Shown here: positions 1-13,000 of the stretch, in pieces
How positions within the stretch are numbered: position 1 is the first letter of the stretch
Layout: every line of letters starts with the position of its first letter
Assembly: GCA_964036275.1 (NCBI GenBank)
Contig: OZ038434.1
Location: 19,643,879 to 19,707,878 of the forward strand
Length of the DNA: 64,000 nucleotides
Direction of reading: 5' to 3'
Source: Litoditis marina
Taxonomy: Eukaryota; Nematoda; Chromadorea; Rhabditida; Rhabditidae
The notes under the pieces: generated by a model
What the model saw: the letters and a program-made list of their open reading frames with translations, nothing else
The model's database searches: none
Told to the model about the DNA's origin: nothing
Translations under genes and position numbers: made by a program

Positions 1-3000
1 GTATCGCATCCGAATTTCGCAGAAACCTCAAGACATCTCTATATTCTCAACACCACAAATACAGAAAACTGAATAAAAGTATTGTTAGAGAAGGTTCCAG
101 AGCATCAGTTCACTACAGTAATTTGTTCATGTTAAGACAACTCTATTTCACCCTCGCGTGCGTGTACTGAACGACGTATCGCATCCGAAATCCGCAGAAA
201 CCTCACGACATCTTTATCTTCTCATTACCACAAATACAGAAAACTGAATAAAAGTATTGTTAGACAAGGTTCCAGATCATCAGTTCGCTACAGTAATTCG
301 TTCATGTTTAGACAACTCTATTTCACCCTCGCGTGCGTATACTGACTGACGTATCGCATCCGAAATCCGCAGAAACCTCACGACATCTTTATCTTCTCAT
401 TACCACAAATACAGAAAACTGAATAAAAGTATTGTTAGAGAAGGTTCCAGTGCATCAGTTCACTACAGTAATTCGTTCATGTTCAGACAACTCTATTTCA
501 CCCTCACGTGCGTGTACTGACTGATGTATCGCATCCGAATTTCGCAGAAACCTCAAGACATCTCTATCTTCTCATCACCACAAATACAGAAAACTGAATA
601 AAAGTATTGTTAGACAAGGTTCCAGATCATCAGTTCACTACAGTAATTCGTTCATGTTTAGACAACTCTATTTCACCCTCACGTGCGTGTACTGATCGAC
701 GTATCGAATCCGAAATCCGCAGAAACCTCAAGACATCTCTATATTCTCAACACCACACATACAGAAAACTGAATAAAAGTATTGTTAGAGAAGGTTCCAG
801 TGCATCAGTTCACTACAGTAATTCGTTCATGTTCAGACAACTCTATTTCACCCTCGCGTGCGTGTACTGACTGATGTATCGCATCCGAACTTCGCAGAAA
901 CCTCAAGACATCTCTATATTCTCAACACCACAAATACAGAAAACTGAATAAAAGTATTGTTAGAGAAGGTTCCAGAGCATCAGTTCACTACAGTAATTCG
1001 TTCATGTTAAGACAACTCTATTTCACCCTCGCGTGCGTGTACTGACTGACGTATCGCATCCGGAATCCGCAGAAACCTTAAGACATCTCTATATTCTCAA
1101 CACCACACATACAGAAAACTGAATAAAAGTATTGTTAGACAAGGTTCCAGATCATCAGTTCACTACAGTAATTCGTTCATGTTTAGACAACTCTATTTCA
1201 CCCTCACGTGCGTATACTGACTGACGTATCGCATCCGAAATCCGCAGAAACCTCACGACATCTTTATCTTCTCATTACCACAAATACAGCAAACTGAATA
1301 AAGTATTGTTAGACAAGGTTCCAGATCATCAGTTCACTACAGTAATTTGTTCATGTTTAGACAACTCTATTTCACCCTCACGTGCGTGTACTGACTGACG
1401 TATCGCATCCGAAATCCGCAGAAACCTCAAGACATCTTTATATTCTCAACACCACAAATACAGAAAACTGAATAAAAGTATTGTTAGAGAAGGTTCCAGT
1501 GCATCAGTTCACTACAGTAATTCGTTCATGTTCAGACAACTCTATTTCACCCTCACGTGCGTGTACTGACTGACGTATCGCATCCGAAATCCGCAGAAAC
1601 CTCAAGACATCTTTATATTCTCAACACCACAAATACAGAAAACTGAATAAAAGTATTGTTAGAGAAGGTTCCAGTGCATCAGTTCACTACAGTAATTCGT
1701 TCATGTTCAGACAACTCTATTTCACCCTCGCGTGCGTGTACTGACTGATGTATCGCATCCGAACTTCGCAGAAACCTCAAGACATCTCTATATTCTCAAC
1801 ACCACAAATACAGAAAACTGAATAAAAGTATTGTTAGACAAGGTTCCAGATCATCAGTTCACTACAGTAATTCGTTCATGTTTAGACAACTCTATTTCAC
1901 CCTCGCGTGCGTGTACTGACTGACGTATCGCATCCGGAATCCGCAGAAACCTCAAGACATCTTTATATTCTCAACACCACAAATACAGAAAACTGAATAA
2001 AACTATTGTTAGAGAAGGTTCCAGAGCATCAGTTCACTACAGTAATTCGTTCATGTTAAGACAACTCTATTTCACCCTCGCGTGCGTGTACTGACTGACG
2101 TATCGCATCCGGAATCCGCAGAAACCTCAAGACATCTCTATATTCTAAACACCACACATACAGAAAACTGAATAAAAGTATTGTTAGACAAGGTTCCAGA
2201 TCATCAGTTCACTACAGTAATTCGTTCATGTTTAGACAACTATATTTCACCCTCACGTGCGTATACTGACTGACGTATCGCATCCGAAATCCGCAGAAAC
2301 CTCACGACATCTTTATCTTCTCATTACCACAAATACAGAAAACTGAATAAAGTATTGTTAGACAAGGTTCCAGATCATCAGTTCACTACAGTAATTTGTT
2401 CATGTTTAGACAACTCTATTTCACCCTCACGTGCGTGTACTGACTGACGTATCGCATCCGAAATCCGCAGAAACCTCAAGACATCTTTATATTCTCAACA
2501 CCACAAATACAGAAAACTGAATAAAAGTATTGTTAGAGAAGGTTCCAGTGCATCAGTTCACTACAGTAATTCGTTCATGTTCAGACAACTCTATTTCACC
2601 CTCACGTGCGTGTACTGACTGATGTATCGCATCCGAATTTCGCAGAAACCTCAAGACATCTCTATATTCTCAACACCACAAATACAGAAAACTGAATAAA
2701 AGTATTGTTAGAGAAGGTTCCAGAGCATCAGTTCACTACAGTAATTTGTTCATGTTAAGACAACTCTATTTCACCCTCGCGTGCGTGTACTGAACGACGT
2801 ATCGCATCCGAAATCCGCAGAAACCTCACGACATCTTTATCTTCTCATTACCACAAATACAGAAAACTGAATAAAAGTATTGTTAGACAAGGTTCCAGAT
2901 CATCAGTTCGCTACAGTAATTCGTTCATGTTTAGACAACTCTATTTCACCCTCGCGTGCGTATACTGACTGACGTATCGCATCCGAAATCCGCAGAAACC

Positions 3001-4810
3001 TCACGACATCTTTATCTTCTCATTACCACAAATACAGAAAACTGAATAAAAGTATTGTTAGAGAAGGTTCCAGTGCATCAGTTCACTACAGTAATTCGTT
3101 CATGTTCAGACAACTCTATTTCACCCTCACGTGCGTGTACTGACTGATGTATCGCATCCGAATTTCGCAGAAACCTCAAGACATCTCTATCTTCTCATCA
3201 CCACAAATACAGAAAACTGAATAAAAGTATTGTTAGACAAGGTTCCAGATCATCAGTTCACTACAGTAATTCGTTCATGTTTAGACAACTCTATTTCACC
3301 CTCACGTGCGTGTACTGATCGACGTATCGAATCCGAAATCCGCAGAAACCTCAAGACATCTCTATATTCTCAACACCACACATACAGAAAACTGAATAAA
3401 AGTATTGTTAGAGAAGGTTCCAGTGCATCAGTTCACTACAGTAATTCGTTCATGTTCAGACAACTCTATTTCACCCTCGCGTGCGTGTACTGACTGATGT
3501 ATCGCATCCGAACTTCGCAGAAACCTCAAGACATCTCTATATTCTCAACACCACAAATACAGAAAACTGAATAAAAGTATTGTTAGAGAAGGTTCCAGAG
3601 CATCAGTTCACTACAGTAATTCGTTCATGTTAAGACAACTCTATTTCACCCTCGCGTGCGTGTACTGACTGACGTATCGCATCCGGAATCCGCAGAAACC
3701 TTAAGACATCTCTATATTCTCAACACCACACATACAGAAAACTGAATAAAAGTATTGTTAGACAAGGTTCCAGATCATCAGTTCACTACAGTAATTCGTT
3801 CATGTTTAGACAACTCTATTTCACCCTCACGTGCGTATACTGACTGACGTATCGCATCCGAAATCCGCAGAAACCTCACGACATCTTTATCTTCTCATTA
3901 CCACAAATACAGCAAACTGAATAAAGTATTGTTAGACAAGGTTCTCGATCATCAGTTCACTACAGTAATTTGTTCATGTTTAGACAACTCTATTTCACCC
4001 TCACGTGCGTGTACTGACTGACGTATCGCATCCGAAATCCGCAGAAACCTCAAGACATCTTTATATTCTCAACACCACAAATACAGAAAACTGAATAAAA
4101 GTATTGTTAGAGAAGGTTCCAGTGCATCAGTTCACTACAGTAATTCGTTCATGTTCAGACAACTCTATTTCACCCTCACGTGCGTGTACTGACTGACGTA
4201 TCGCATCCGAAATCCGCAGAAACCTCAAGACATCTTTATATTCTCAACACCACAAATACAGAAAACTGAATAAAAGTATTGTTAGAGAAGGTTCCAGTGC
4301 ATCAGTTCACTACAGTAATTCGTTCATGTTCAGACAACTCTATTTCACCCTCGCGTGCGTGTACTGACTGATGTATCGCATCCGAACTTCGCAGAAACCT
4401 CAAGACATCTCTATATTCTCAACACCACAAATACAGAAAACTGAATAAAAGTATTGTTAGAGAAGGTTCCAGAGCATCAGTTCACTACAGTAATTCGTTC
4501 ATGTTAAGACAACTCTATTTCACCCTCGCGTGCGTGTACTGACTGACGTATCGCATCCGGAATCCGCAGAAACCTCAAGACATCTCTATATTCTCAACAC
4601 CACACATACAGAAAACTGAATAAAAGTATTGTTAGACAAGGTTCCAGATCATCAGTTCACTACAGTAATTCGTTCATGTTTAGACAACTCTATTTCACCC
4701 TCACGTGCGTATACTGACTGACGTATCGCATCCGAAATCCGCAGAAACCTCACGACATCTTTATCTTCTCATTACCACAAATACAGAAAACTGAATAAAG
4801 TATTGTTAGA
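1..4810 (+). repeat. Satellite A 15-mer higher-order repeat block
   Basis: Bases 1-2623 recur from 2624 with the same order of variant monomers, an offset of 2623 bp or 15 monomers. Shared private variants include aacgacgtatcgc after the first monomer, the gtatcgaatcc variant and the 174-bp monomers. The second copy differs in single bases (ttctcgatc at about 3943 instead of ttccagatc). It has also lost one monomer: past about 1830/4450 the offset drops to 2448 bp (14 monomers). The block ends at 4810, where a monomer is cut short. This is the usual product of unequal exchange in a satellite. Confidence 0.88.
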
Positions 4811-6077
4811 CTATTTCACCCTCACGTGCGTGTACTGACTGATGTATCGCATCCGAATTTCGCAGAAACCTCAAGACATCTTTATATTCTCAACACCACA
4901 AATACAGAAAACTGAATAAAGTATTGTTAGACAAGGTTCCAGATCATCAGTTCACTACAGTAATTCGTTCATGTTTAGACAACTCTATTTCACCCTCACG
5001 TGCGTGTACTGACCGACGTATCGCATCCGAAATCCGCAGAAACCTCAAGACATCTTTATATTCTCAACACCACAAATACAGAAAACTGAATAAAAGTATT
5101 GTTAGAGAAGGTTCCAGTGCATCAGTTCACTACAGTAATTCGTTCATGTTCAGACAACTCTATTTCACCCTCACGTGCGTGTACTGACTGATGTATCGCA
5201 TCCGAATTTCGCAGAAACCTCAAGACATCTCTATATTCTCAACACCACAAATACAGAAAACTGAAAAAAGTATTGTTAGAGAAGGTTCCAGAGCATCAGT
5301 TCACTACAGTAATTCGTTCGTGTTAAGACAACTCTATTTTACCCTTGCGTGCGTGTACTGAACGACGTATCGCACCCGAAATCCGCAAAAAACTCAAGAC
5401 ATCTCTATATTCTCAACACCACAAATACAGAAAACTGAATAAAAGTATTGTTAGACAAGGTTCCAGATCATCAGTTCACTACAGTAATTCGTTCATGTTC
5501 AGACAACTCTATTTCACCCTCGCGTGCGTGTACTGAACGACGTATCGCACCCGAAATCCGCAAAAAACTCAAGACATCTCTATATTCTCAACACCACAAA
5601 TACAGAAAACTGAATAAAAGTATTGTTAGACAAGGTTCCAGAGCATCAGTTCACTACAGTATTTCGTTCATGTTAAGACAACTCTATTTTACCCTCGCGT
5701 GCGTGTACTGAACGACGTATCGCACCCGAAATCCGCAAAAAACTCAAGACATCTCTATATTCTCAACACCACAAATACAGAAAACTGAATAAAAGTATTG
5801 TTAGACAAGGTTCCAGATCATCAGTTCACTACAGTAATTCGTTCATGTTTAGACAACTGTATTTCACCCTCGCGTGCGTGTACTGACCGACGTATCGCAT
5901 CCGAAATCCGCAGAAACCTCAAGACATCTCTATATTCTCAACACCACAAATACAGAAAACTGAATAAAAGTATTGTTAGAGAAGGTTCCAGAGCATCAGT
6001 CCACTACAGTAATTCGTTCATGTTTAGACAACTCTATTTCACCCTCACGTGCGTGTACTGACCGACGTATCGCATCC
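4811..6077 (+). repeat. Left arm of a 1267-bp inverted duplication in satellite A
   Basis: The reverse complement of this segment is found at 8770-10036; paired positions sum to 14847. Every distinctive variant I checked is shared: the ctgaaaaaagtatt monomer near 5262, the gttcgtgttaag variant near 5327, the cccttgcgtg variant near 5342 and the cgcacccgaaatccgcaaaaaactc-type monomers. The left edge coincides with an aberrant junction, tattgttaga followed directly by ctatttcaccc, which deletes most of a monomer. The right arm instead continues with a normal monomer at 10037, so the right-hand context looks ancestral there and the left copy truncated. Confidence 0.85.
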
Positions 6078-8769
6078 GAAATCCGCAGAAACCTCCAGAC
6101 ATCTTTATATTCTCAACACCACAAATACAGAAAACTGAATAAAGTATTGTTAGACAAGGTTCCAGATCATCAGTTCACTACAGTAATTCGTTCATGTTTA
6201 GACAACTCTATTTCACCCTCACGTGCGTGTACTGACCGACGTATCGCATCCGAAATCCGCAGAAACCTCAAGACATCTCTATATTCTCAACACCACAAAT
6301 ACAGAAAACTGAATAAAAGTATTGTTAGAGAAGGTTCCAGAGCATCAGTCCACTACAGTAATTCGTTCATGTTTAGACAACTCTATTTCACCCTCACGTG
6401 CGTGTACTGACCGACGTATCGCATCCGAAATCCGCAGAAACCTCCAGACATCTTTATATTCTCAACACCACAAATACAGAAAACTGAATAAAGTATTGTT
6501 AGACAAGGTTCCAGATCATCAGTTCACTACAGTAATTCGTTCATGTTTAGACAACTCTATTTCACCCTCACGTGCGTGTACTGACCGACGTATCGCATCC
6601 GAAATCCGCAGAAACCTCCAGACATCTTTATATTCTCAACACCACAAATACAGAAAACTGAATAAAGTATTGTTAGACAAGGTTCCAGATCATCAGTTCA
6701 CTACAGTAATTCGTTCATGTTTAGACAACTCTATTTCACCCTCACGTGCGTGTACTGACCGACGTATCGCATCCGAAATCCGCAAAAAACTCAAGACATC
6801 TCTATATTCTCAACACCACAAATACAGAAAACTGAATAAAAGTATTGTTAGACAAGGTTCCAGATCATCAGTTCACTACAGTAATTCGTTCATGTTTAGA
6901 CAACTGTATTTCACCCTCGCGTGCGTGTACTGACCGACGTATCGCATCCGAAATCCGCAGAAACCTCAAGACATCTCTATATTCTCAACACCACAAATAC
7001 AGAAAACTGAATAAAAGTATTGTTAGAGAAGGTTCCAGAGCATCAGTCCACTACAGTAATTCGTTCATGTTTAGACAACTCTATTTCACCCTCACGTGCG
7101 TGTACTGACCGACGTATCGCATCCGAAATCCGCAGAAACCTCCAGACATCTTTATATTCTCAACACCACAAATACAGAAAACTGAATAAAGTATTGTTAG
7201 ACAAGGTTCCAGATCATCAGTTCACTACAGTAATTCGTTCATGTTTAGACAACTCTATTTCACCCTCACGTGCGTGTACTGACCGACGTATCGCATCCGA
7301 AATCCGCAGAAACCTCAAGACATCTCTATATTCTCAACACCACAAATACAGAAAACTGAATAAAAGTATTGTTAGAGAAGGTTCCAGAGCATCAGTCCAC
7401 TACAGTAATTCGTTCATGTTTAGACAACTCTATTTCACCCTCACGTGCGTGTACTGACCGACGTATCGCATCCGAAATCCGCAGAAACCTCCAGACATCT
7501 TTATATTCTCAACACCACAAATACAGAAAACTGAATAAAGTATTGTTAGACAAGGTTCCAGATCATCAGTTCACTACAGTAATTCGTTCATGTTTAGACA
7601 ACTCTATTTCACCCTCACGTGCGTGTACTGACCGACGTATCGCATCCGAAATCCGCAGAAACCTCCAGACATCTTTATATTCTCAACACCACAAATACAG
7701 AAAACTGAATAAAGTATTGTTAGACAAGGTTCCAGATCATCAGTTCACTACAGTAATTCGTTCATGTTTAGACAACTCTATTTCACCCTCACGTGCGTGT
7801 ACTGACCGACGTATCGCATCCGAAATCCGCAGAAACCTCAAGACATCTTTATATTCTCAACACCACAAATACAGAAAACTGAATAAAGTATTGTTAGACA
7901 AGGTTCCAGTGCATCAGTTCACTACAGTAATTCGTTCATGTTTAGACAACTCTATTTCACCCTCACGTGCGTGTACTGACCGACGTATCGCATCCGAATT
8001 TCGCAGAAACCTCAAGACATCTCTATATTCTCAACACCACAAATACAGAAAACTGAAAAAAAGTATTGTTAGAGAAGGTTCCAGAGCATCAGTTCACTAC
8101 AGTAATTCGTTCGTGTTAAGACAACTCTATTTTACCCTCGCGTGCGTGTACTGAACGACGTATCGCACCCGAAATCCGCAAAAAACTCAAGACATCTCTA
8201 TATTCTCAACACCACAAATACAGAAAACTGAATAAAAGTATTGTTAGACAAGGTTCCAGATCATCAGTTCACTACAGTAATTCGTTCATGTTCAGACAAC
8301 TCTATTTCACCCTCGCGTGCGTGTACTGAACGACGTATCGCACCCGAAATCCGCAAAAAACTCAAGACATCTCTTTATTCTCAACACCACAAATACAGAA
8401 AACTGAATAAAAGTATTGTTAGACAAGGTTCCAGAGCATCAGTTCACTACAGTATTTCGTTCATGTTAAGACAACTCTATTTACCCTCGCGTGCGTGTAC
8501 TGAACGACGTATCGCACCCGAAATCCGCAAAAAACTCAAGACATCTCTATATTCTCAACACCACAAATACAGAAAACTGAATAAAAGTATTGTTAGACAA
8601 GGTTCCAGATCATCAGTTCACTACAGTAATTCGTTCATGTTTAGACAACTCTATTTCACCCTCACGTGCGTGTACTGATCGACGTATCGCATCCGAAATC
8701 CGCAGAAACCTCAAGACATCTCTATATTCTCAACAACAACAGAAAACTGAATAAAGTATTGTTAGACAA
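6078..8769 (+). repeat. Satellite A forward block with 174-bp, frame-keeping monomers
   Basis: A six-monomer segment of 1047 bp is duplicated: 5798-6844 recurs at 6845-7891. Several monomers carry aataaagt instead of aataaaagt and are therefore 174 bp, exactly 58 codons. Here open frames run through two to four monomers, the longest at 7369-8154 with 261 codons. The segment 8020-8690 repeats 5230-5900 at an offset of 2793 bp (16 monomers), with extra single-base changes such as ctctatttaccc at about 8477. The block ends in a damaged monomer (ctcaacaacaacag near 8730) just before the inversion. Confidence 0.85.
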
Positions 8770-8775
8770 GGATGC
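8765..8775. other. Orientation switch point in satellite A
   Basis: Forward monomer sequence gttagacaag (8761-8770) is followed at once by gatgcgatacgtcgg, which is the monomer start read on the other strand. All monomers to the left are forward and all to the right, up to 49613, are reverse. There is no spacer and at most one base (g at 8770) that fits both sides, so the join has essentially no microhomology. It could be a real inversion breakpoint or a mis-join between two satellite contigs. Confidence 0.85.
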
Positions 8776-10036
8776 GATACGTCGGTCAGTACACGCACGT
8801 GAGGGTGAAATAGAGTTGTCTAAACATGAACGAATTACTGTAGTGGACTGATGCTCTGGAACCTTCTCTAACAATACTTTTATTCAGTTTTCTGTATTTG
8901 TGGTGTTGAGAATATAGAGATGTCTTGAGGTTTCTGCGGATTTCGGATGCGATACGTCGGTCAGTACACGCACGCGAGGGTGAAATACAGTTGTCTAAAC
9001 ATGAACGAATTACTGTAGTGAACTGATGATCTGGAACCTTGTCTAACAATACTTTTATTCAGTTTTCTGTATTTGTGGTGTTGAGAATATAGAGATGTCT
9101 TGAGTTTTTTGCGGATTTCGGGTGCGATACGTCGTTCAGTACACGCACGCGAGGGTAAAATAGAGTTGTCTTAACATGAACGAAATACTGTAGTGAACTG
9201 ATGCTCTGGAACCTTGTCTAACAATACTTTTATTCAGTTTTCTGTATTTGTGGTGTTGAGAATATAGAGATGTCTTGAGTTTTTTGCGGATTTCGGGTGC
9301 GATACGTCGTTCAGTACACGCACGCGAGGGTGAAATAGAGTTGTCTGAACATGAACGAATTACTGTAGTGAACTGATGATCTGGAACCTTGTCTAACAAT
9401 ACTTTTATTCAGTTTTCTGTATTTGTGGTGTTGAGAATATAGAGATGTCTTGAGTTTTTTGCGGATTTCGGGTGCGATACGTCGTTCAGTACACGCACGC
9501 AAGGGTAAAATAGAGTTGTCTTAACACGAACGAATTACTGTAGTGAACTGATGCTCTGGAACCTTCTCTAACAATACTTTTTTCAGTTTTCTGTATTTGT
9601 GGTGTTGAGAATATAGAGATGTCTTGAGGTTTCTGCGAAATTCGGATGCGATACATCAGTCAGTACACGCACGTGAGGGTGAAATAGAGTTGTCTGAACA
9701 TGAACGAATTACTGTAGTGAACTGATGCACTGGAACCTTCTCTAACAATACTTTTATTCAGTTTTCTGTATTTGTGGTGTTGAGAATATAAAGATGTCTT
9801 GAGGTTTCTGCGGATTTCGGATGCGATACGTCGGTCAGTACACGCACGTGAGGGTGAAATAGAGTTGTCTAAACATGAACGAATTACTGTAGTGAACTGA
9901 TGATCTGGAACCTTGTCTAACAATACTTTATTCAGTTTTCTGTATTTGTGGTGTTGAGAATATAAAGATGTCTTGAGGTTTCTGCGAAATTCGGATGCGA
10001 TACATCAGTCAGTACACGCACGTGAGGGTGAAATAG
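8770..10036 (-). repeat. Right arm of the 1267-bp inverted duplication in satellite A
   Basis: Reverse complement of 4811-6077, matching at every diagnostic variant checked. Beyond 10036 the arms part: here the monomer continues normally with agttgtctgaacatgaacg, whereas the left arm abuts a truncated monomer. The two arms are separated by 2692 bp of forward satellite. Confidence 0.85.
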
Positions 10037-13000
10037 AGTTGTCTGAACATGAACGAATTACTGTAGTGAACTGATGCACTGGAACCTTCTCTAACAATAC
10101 TTTTATTCAGTTTTCTGTATTTGTGGTGTTGAGAATATAAAGATGTCTTGAGGTTTCTGCGGATTTCGGATGCGATACGTCGGTCAGTACACGCACGTGA
10201 GGGTGAAATAGAGTTGTCTAAACATGAACGAATTACTGTAGTGAACTGATGATCTGGAACCTTGTCTAACAATACTTTATTCAGTTTTCTGTATTTGTGG
10301 TGTTGAGAATATAAAGATGTCTGGAGGTTTCTGCGGATTTCGGATGCGATACGTCGGTCAGTACACGCACGTGAGGGTGAAATAGAGTTGTCTAAACATG
10401 AACGAATTACTGTAGTGGACTGATGCTCTGGAACCTTCTCTAACAATACTTTTATTCAGTTTTCTGTATTTGTGGTGTTGAGAATATAGAGATGTCTTGA
10501 GGTTTCTGCGGATTTCGGATGCGATACGTCGGTCAGTACACGCACGCGAGGGTGAAATACAGTTGTCTAAACATGAACAAATTACTGTAGTGAACTGATG
10601 CTCTGGAACCTTCTCTAACAATACTTTTATTCAGTTTTCTGTATTTGTGGTGTTGAGAATATAGAGATGTCTTGAGGTTTCTGCGGATTTCGGATGCGAT
10701 ACGTCGGTCAGTACACGCACGAGAGAGTGAAATAGAGTTGTCTTGACATGAACGAATTACTGTAGTGAACTGATGCTCTGGAACCTTCTCTAACAATACT
10801 TTTATTCAGTTTTCTGTATTTGTGGTGTTGAGAATATAGAGATGTCTTGAGGTTTCTGCGGATTTCGGATGCGATACGTCGGTCAGTACACGCACGTGAG
10901 GGTGAAATAGAGTTGTCTAAACATGAACGAATTACTGTAGTGAACTGATGATCTGGAACCTTGTCTAACAATACTTTTATTCAGTTTTCTGTATTTGTGG
11001 TAATGAGAAGATAAAGATGTCGTGAGGTTTCTGCGGATTTCGGATGCGATACGTCGGTCAGTACACGCACGTGAGGGTGAAATAGAGTTGTCTAAACATG
11101 AACGAATTACTGTAGTGAACTGATGATCTGGAACCTTGTCTAACAATACTTTTATTCAGTTTTCTGTATTTGTGGTGATGAGAAGATAAAGATGTCGTGA
11201 GGTTTCTACGGTGTTCGGATGCGATACGTCGGTCAGTACACGCACGTGAGGGTGAAATGGAGTTCTAAACATGAACGAATTACTGTAGTGAACTTATGCT
11301 CTGGAACCTTCTCTAACAATACTTTTATTCAGTTTTCTGTATGTGTGGTGTTGAGAATATAAAGATGTCTTGAGGTTTCTGCGGATTTCGGATGCGATAC
11401 GTCGATCAGTACACGCACGTGAGGGTGAAAAGAGTTGTCTGAACATGAACGAATTACTGTAGTGAACTGATGATCTGGAACCTTGTCTAACAATACTTTT
11501 ATTCAGTTTTCTGTATTTGTGGTAATGAGAAGATAAAGATGTCGTGAGGTTTCTGCGGATTTCGGATGCGATACGTCGGTCAGTACACGCACGTGAGGGT
11601 GAAATAGAGTTGTCTAAACATGAACGAATTACTGTAGTGAACTGATGATCTGGAACCTTGTCTAACAATACTTGTATTCAGTTTTCTGTATTTGTGGTGT
11701 TGAGAATATAGAGATGTCTTGAGTTTTTTGCGGATTTCGGGTGCGATACGTCGTTCAGTACACGCACGCGAGGGTGAAATAGAGTTGTCTTAACATGAAC
11801 GAATTACTGTAGTGAACTGATGCTCTGGAACCTTCTCTAACAATACTTTTATTCAGTTTTCTGTATTTGTGGTGTTGAGAATATAGAGATGTCTTGAGGT
11901 TTCTGCGAAATTCGGATGCGATACATCAGTCAGTACACGGAGGTGAGGGTGAAATAGAGTTGTCTGAACATGAACGAATTACTGTAGTGAACTGATGATC
12001 TGGAACCTTGTCTAACAATACTTTTATTCAGTTTTCTGTATTCGTGGTAATGAGAAGATAAAGATGTCGTGAGGTTTCTGCGGATTTCGGATGCGATACG
12101 TCGGTCAGTACACGCACGTGAGGGTGAAATAGAGTTGTCTAAACATGAACGAATTACTGTAGTGAACTGATGATCTGGAACCTTGTCTAACAATACTTTC
12201 ATTCAGTTTTCTGTATTTGTGGTGATGAGAAGATAAAGATGTCGTGAGGTTTCTACGGTGTTCGGATGCGATACGTCGGTCAGTACACGCACGTGAGGGT
12301 GAAATGGAGTTCTAAACATGAACGAATTACTGTAGTGAACTTATGCTCTGGAACCTTCTCTAACAATACTTTTATTCAGTTTTCTGTATGTGTGGTGTTG
12401 AGAATATAGAGATGTCTTGAGGTTTCTGCGGATTTCGGATGCGATACGTCGATCAGTACACGCACGTGAGGGTGAAATAGAGTTGTCTAAACATGAACGA
12501 ATTACTGTAGTGAACTGATGATCTGGCACCTTGTCTAACAATACTTTTATTCAGTTTTCTGTATTTGTGGTGTTGAGAATATAGAGATGTCTTGAGGTTT
12601 CTGCGAAATTCGGATGCGATACATCAGTCAGTACACGGACGTGAGGGTGAAATGGAGTTCTAAACATGAACGAATTACTGTAGTGAACTTATGCTCTGGA
12701 ACCTTCTCTAACAATACTTTTATTCAGTTTTCTGTATTTGTGGTGTTGAGAATATAGAGATGTCTTGAGGTTTCTGCGAAATTCGGATGCGATACATCAG
12801 TCAGTACACGGACGTGAGGGTGAAATAGAGTTGTCTGAACATGAACGAATTACTGTAGTGAACTGATGCACTGGAACCTTCTCTAACAATACTTTTATTC
12901 AGTTTTCTGTATTTGTGGTGTTGAGAATATAAAGATGTCTTGAGGTTTCTGCGGATTTCGGATGCGATACGTCAGTCAGTACACGCACGTGAGGGTGAAA

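Larger units (their letters stand above)
1..8769 (+). repeat. Satellite A, forward-oriented array (175-bp monomer)
   Basis: Head-to-tail tandem array of about 50 monomers. Each monomer begins near gtatcgcatccg, continues through gcagaaacctcaagacatc, an accacaaatacagaaaactg block, tattgttaga(c/g)aaggttcc, catcagttcactacagtaat and gttcatgtt(t/c/a)agacaactc, and ends tttcaccctc(a/g)cgtgcgtgtactga. The period is 175 bp, or 174 bp where aataaaagt becomes aataaagt. Variation falls on a few linked sites (ttctcaacacc / ttctcattacc / ttctcatcacc, and gagaaggttccagagc / gacaaggttccagatc), so monomers are recombinant combinations of a few variants. Short open frames of 60-145 codons recur by period only and are not genes. 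A centromeric or pericentromeric role is inferred from structure alone. Confidence 0.97.

Noticed and set aside
1..8769. CRISPR array
   Set aside because: The whole 175-bp unit is repeated with no unique spacers, and there are no cas genes. This is ordinary satellite DNA.
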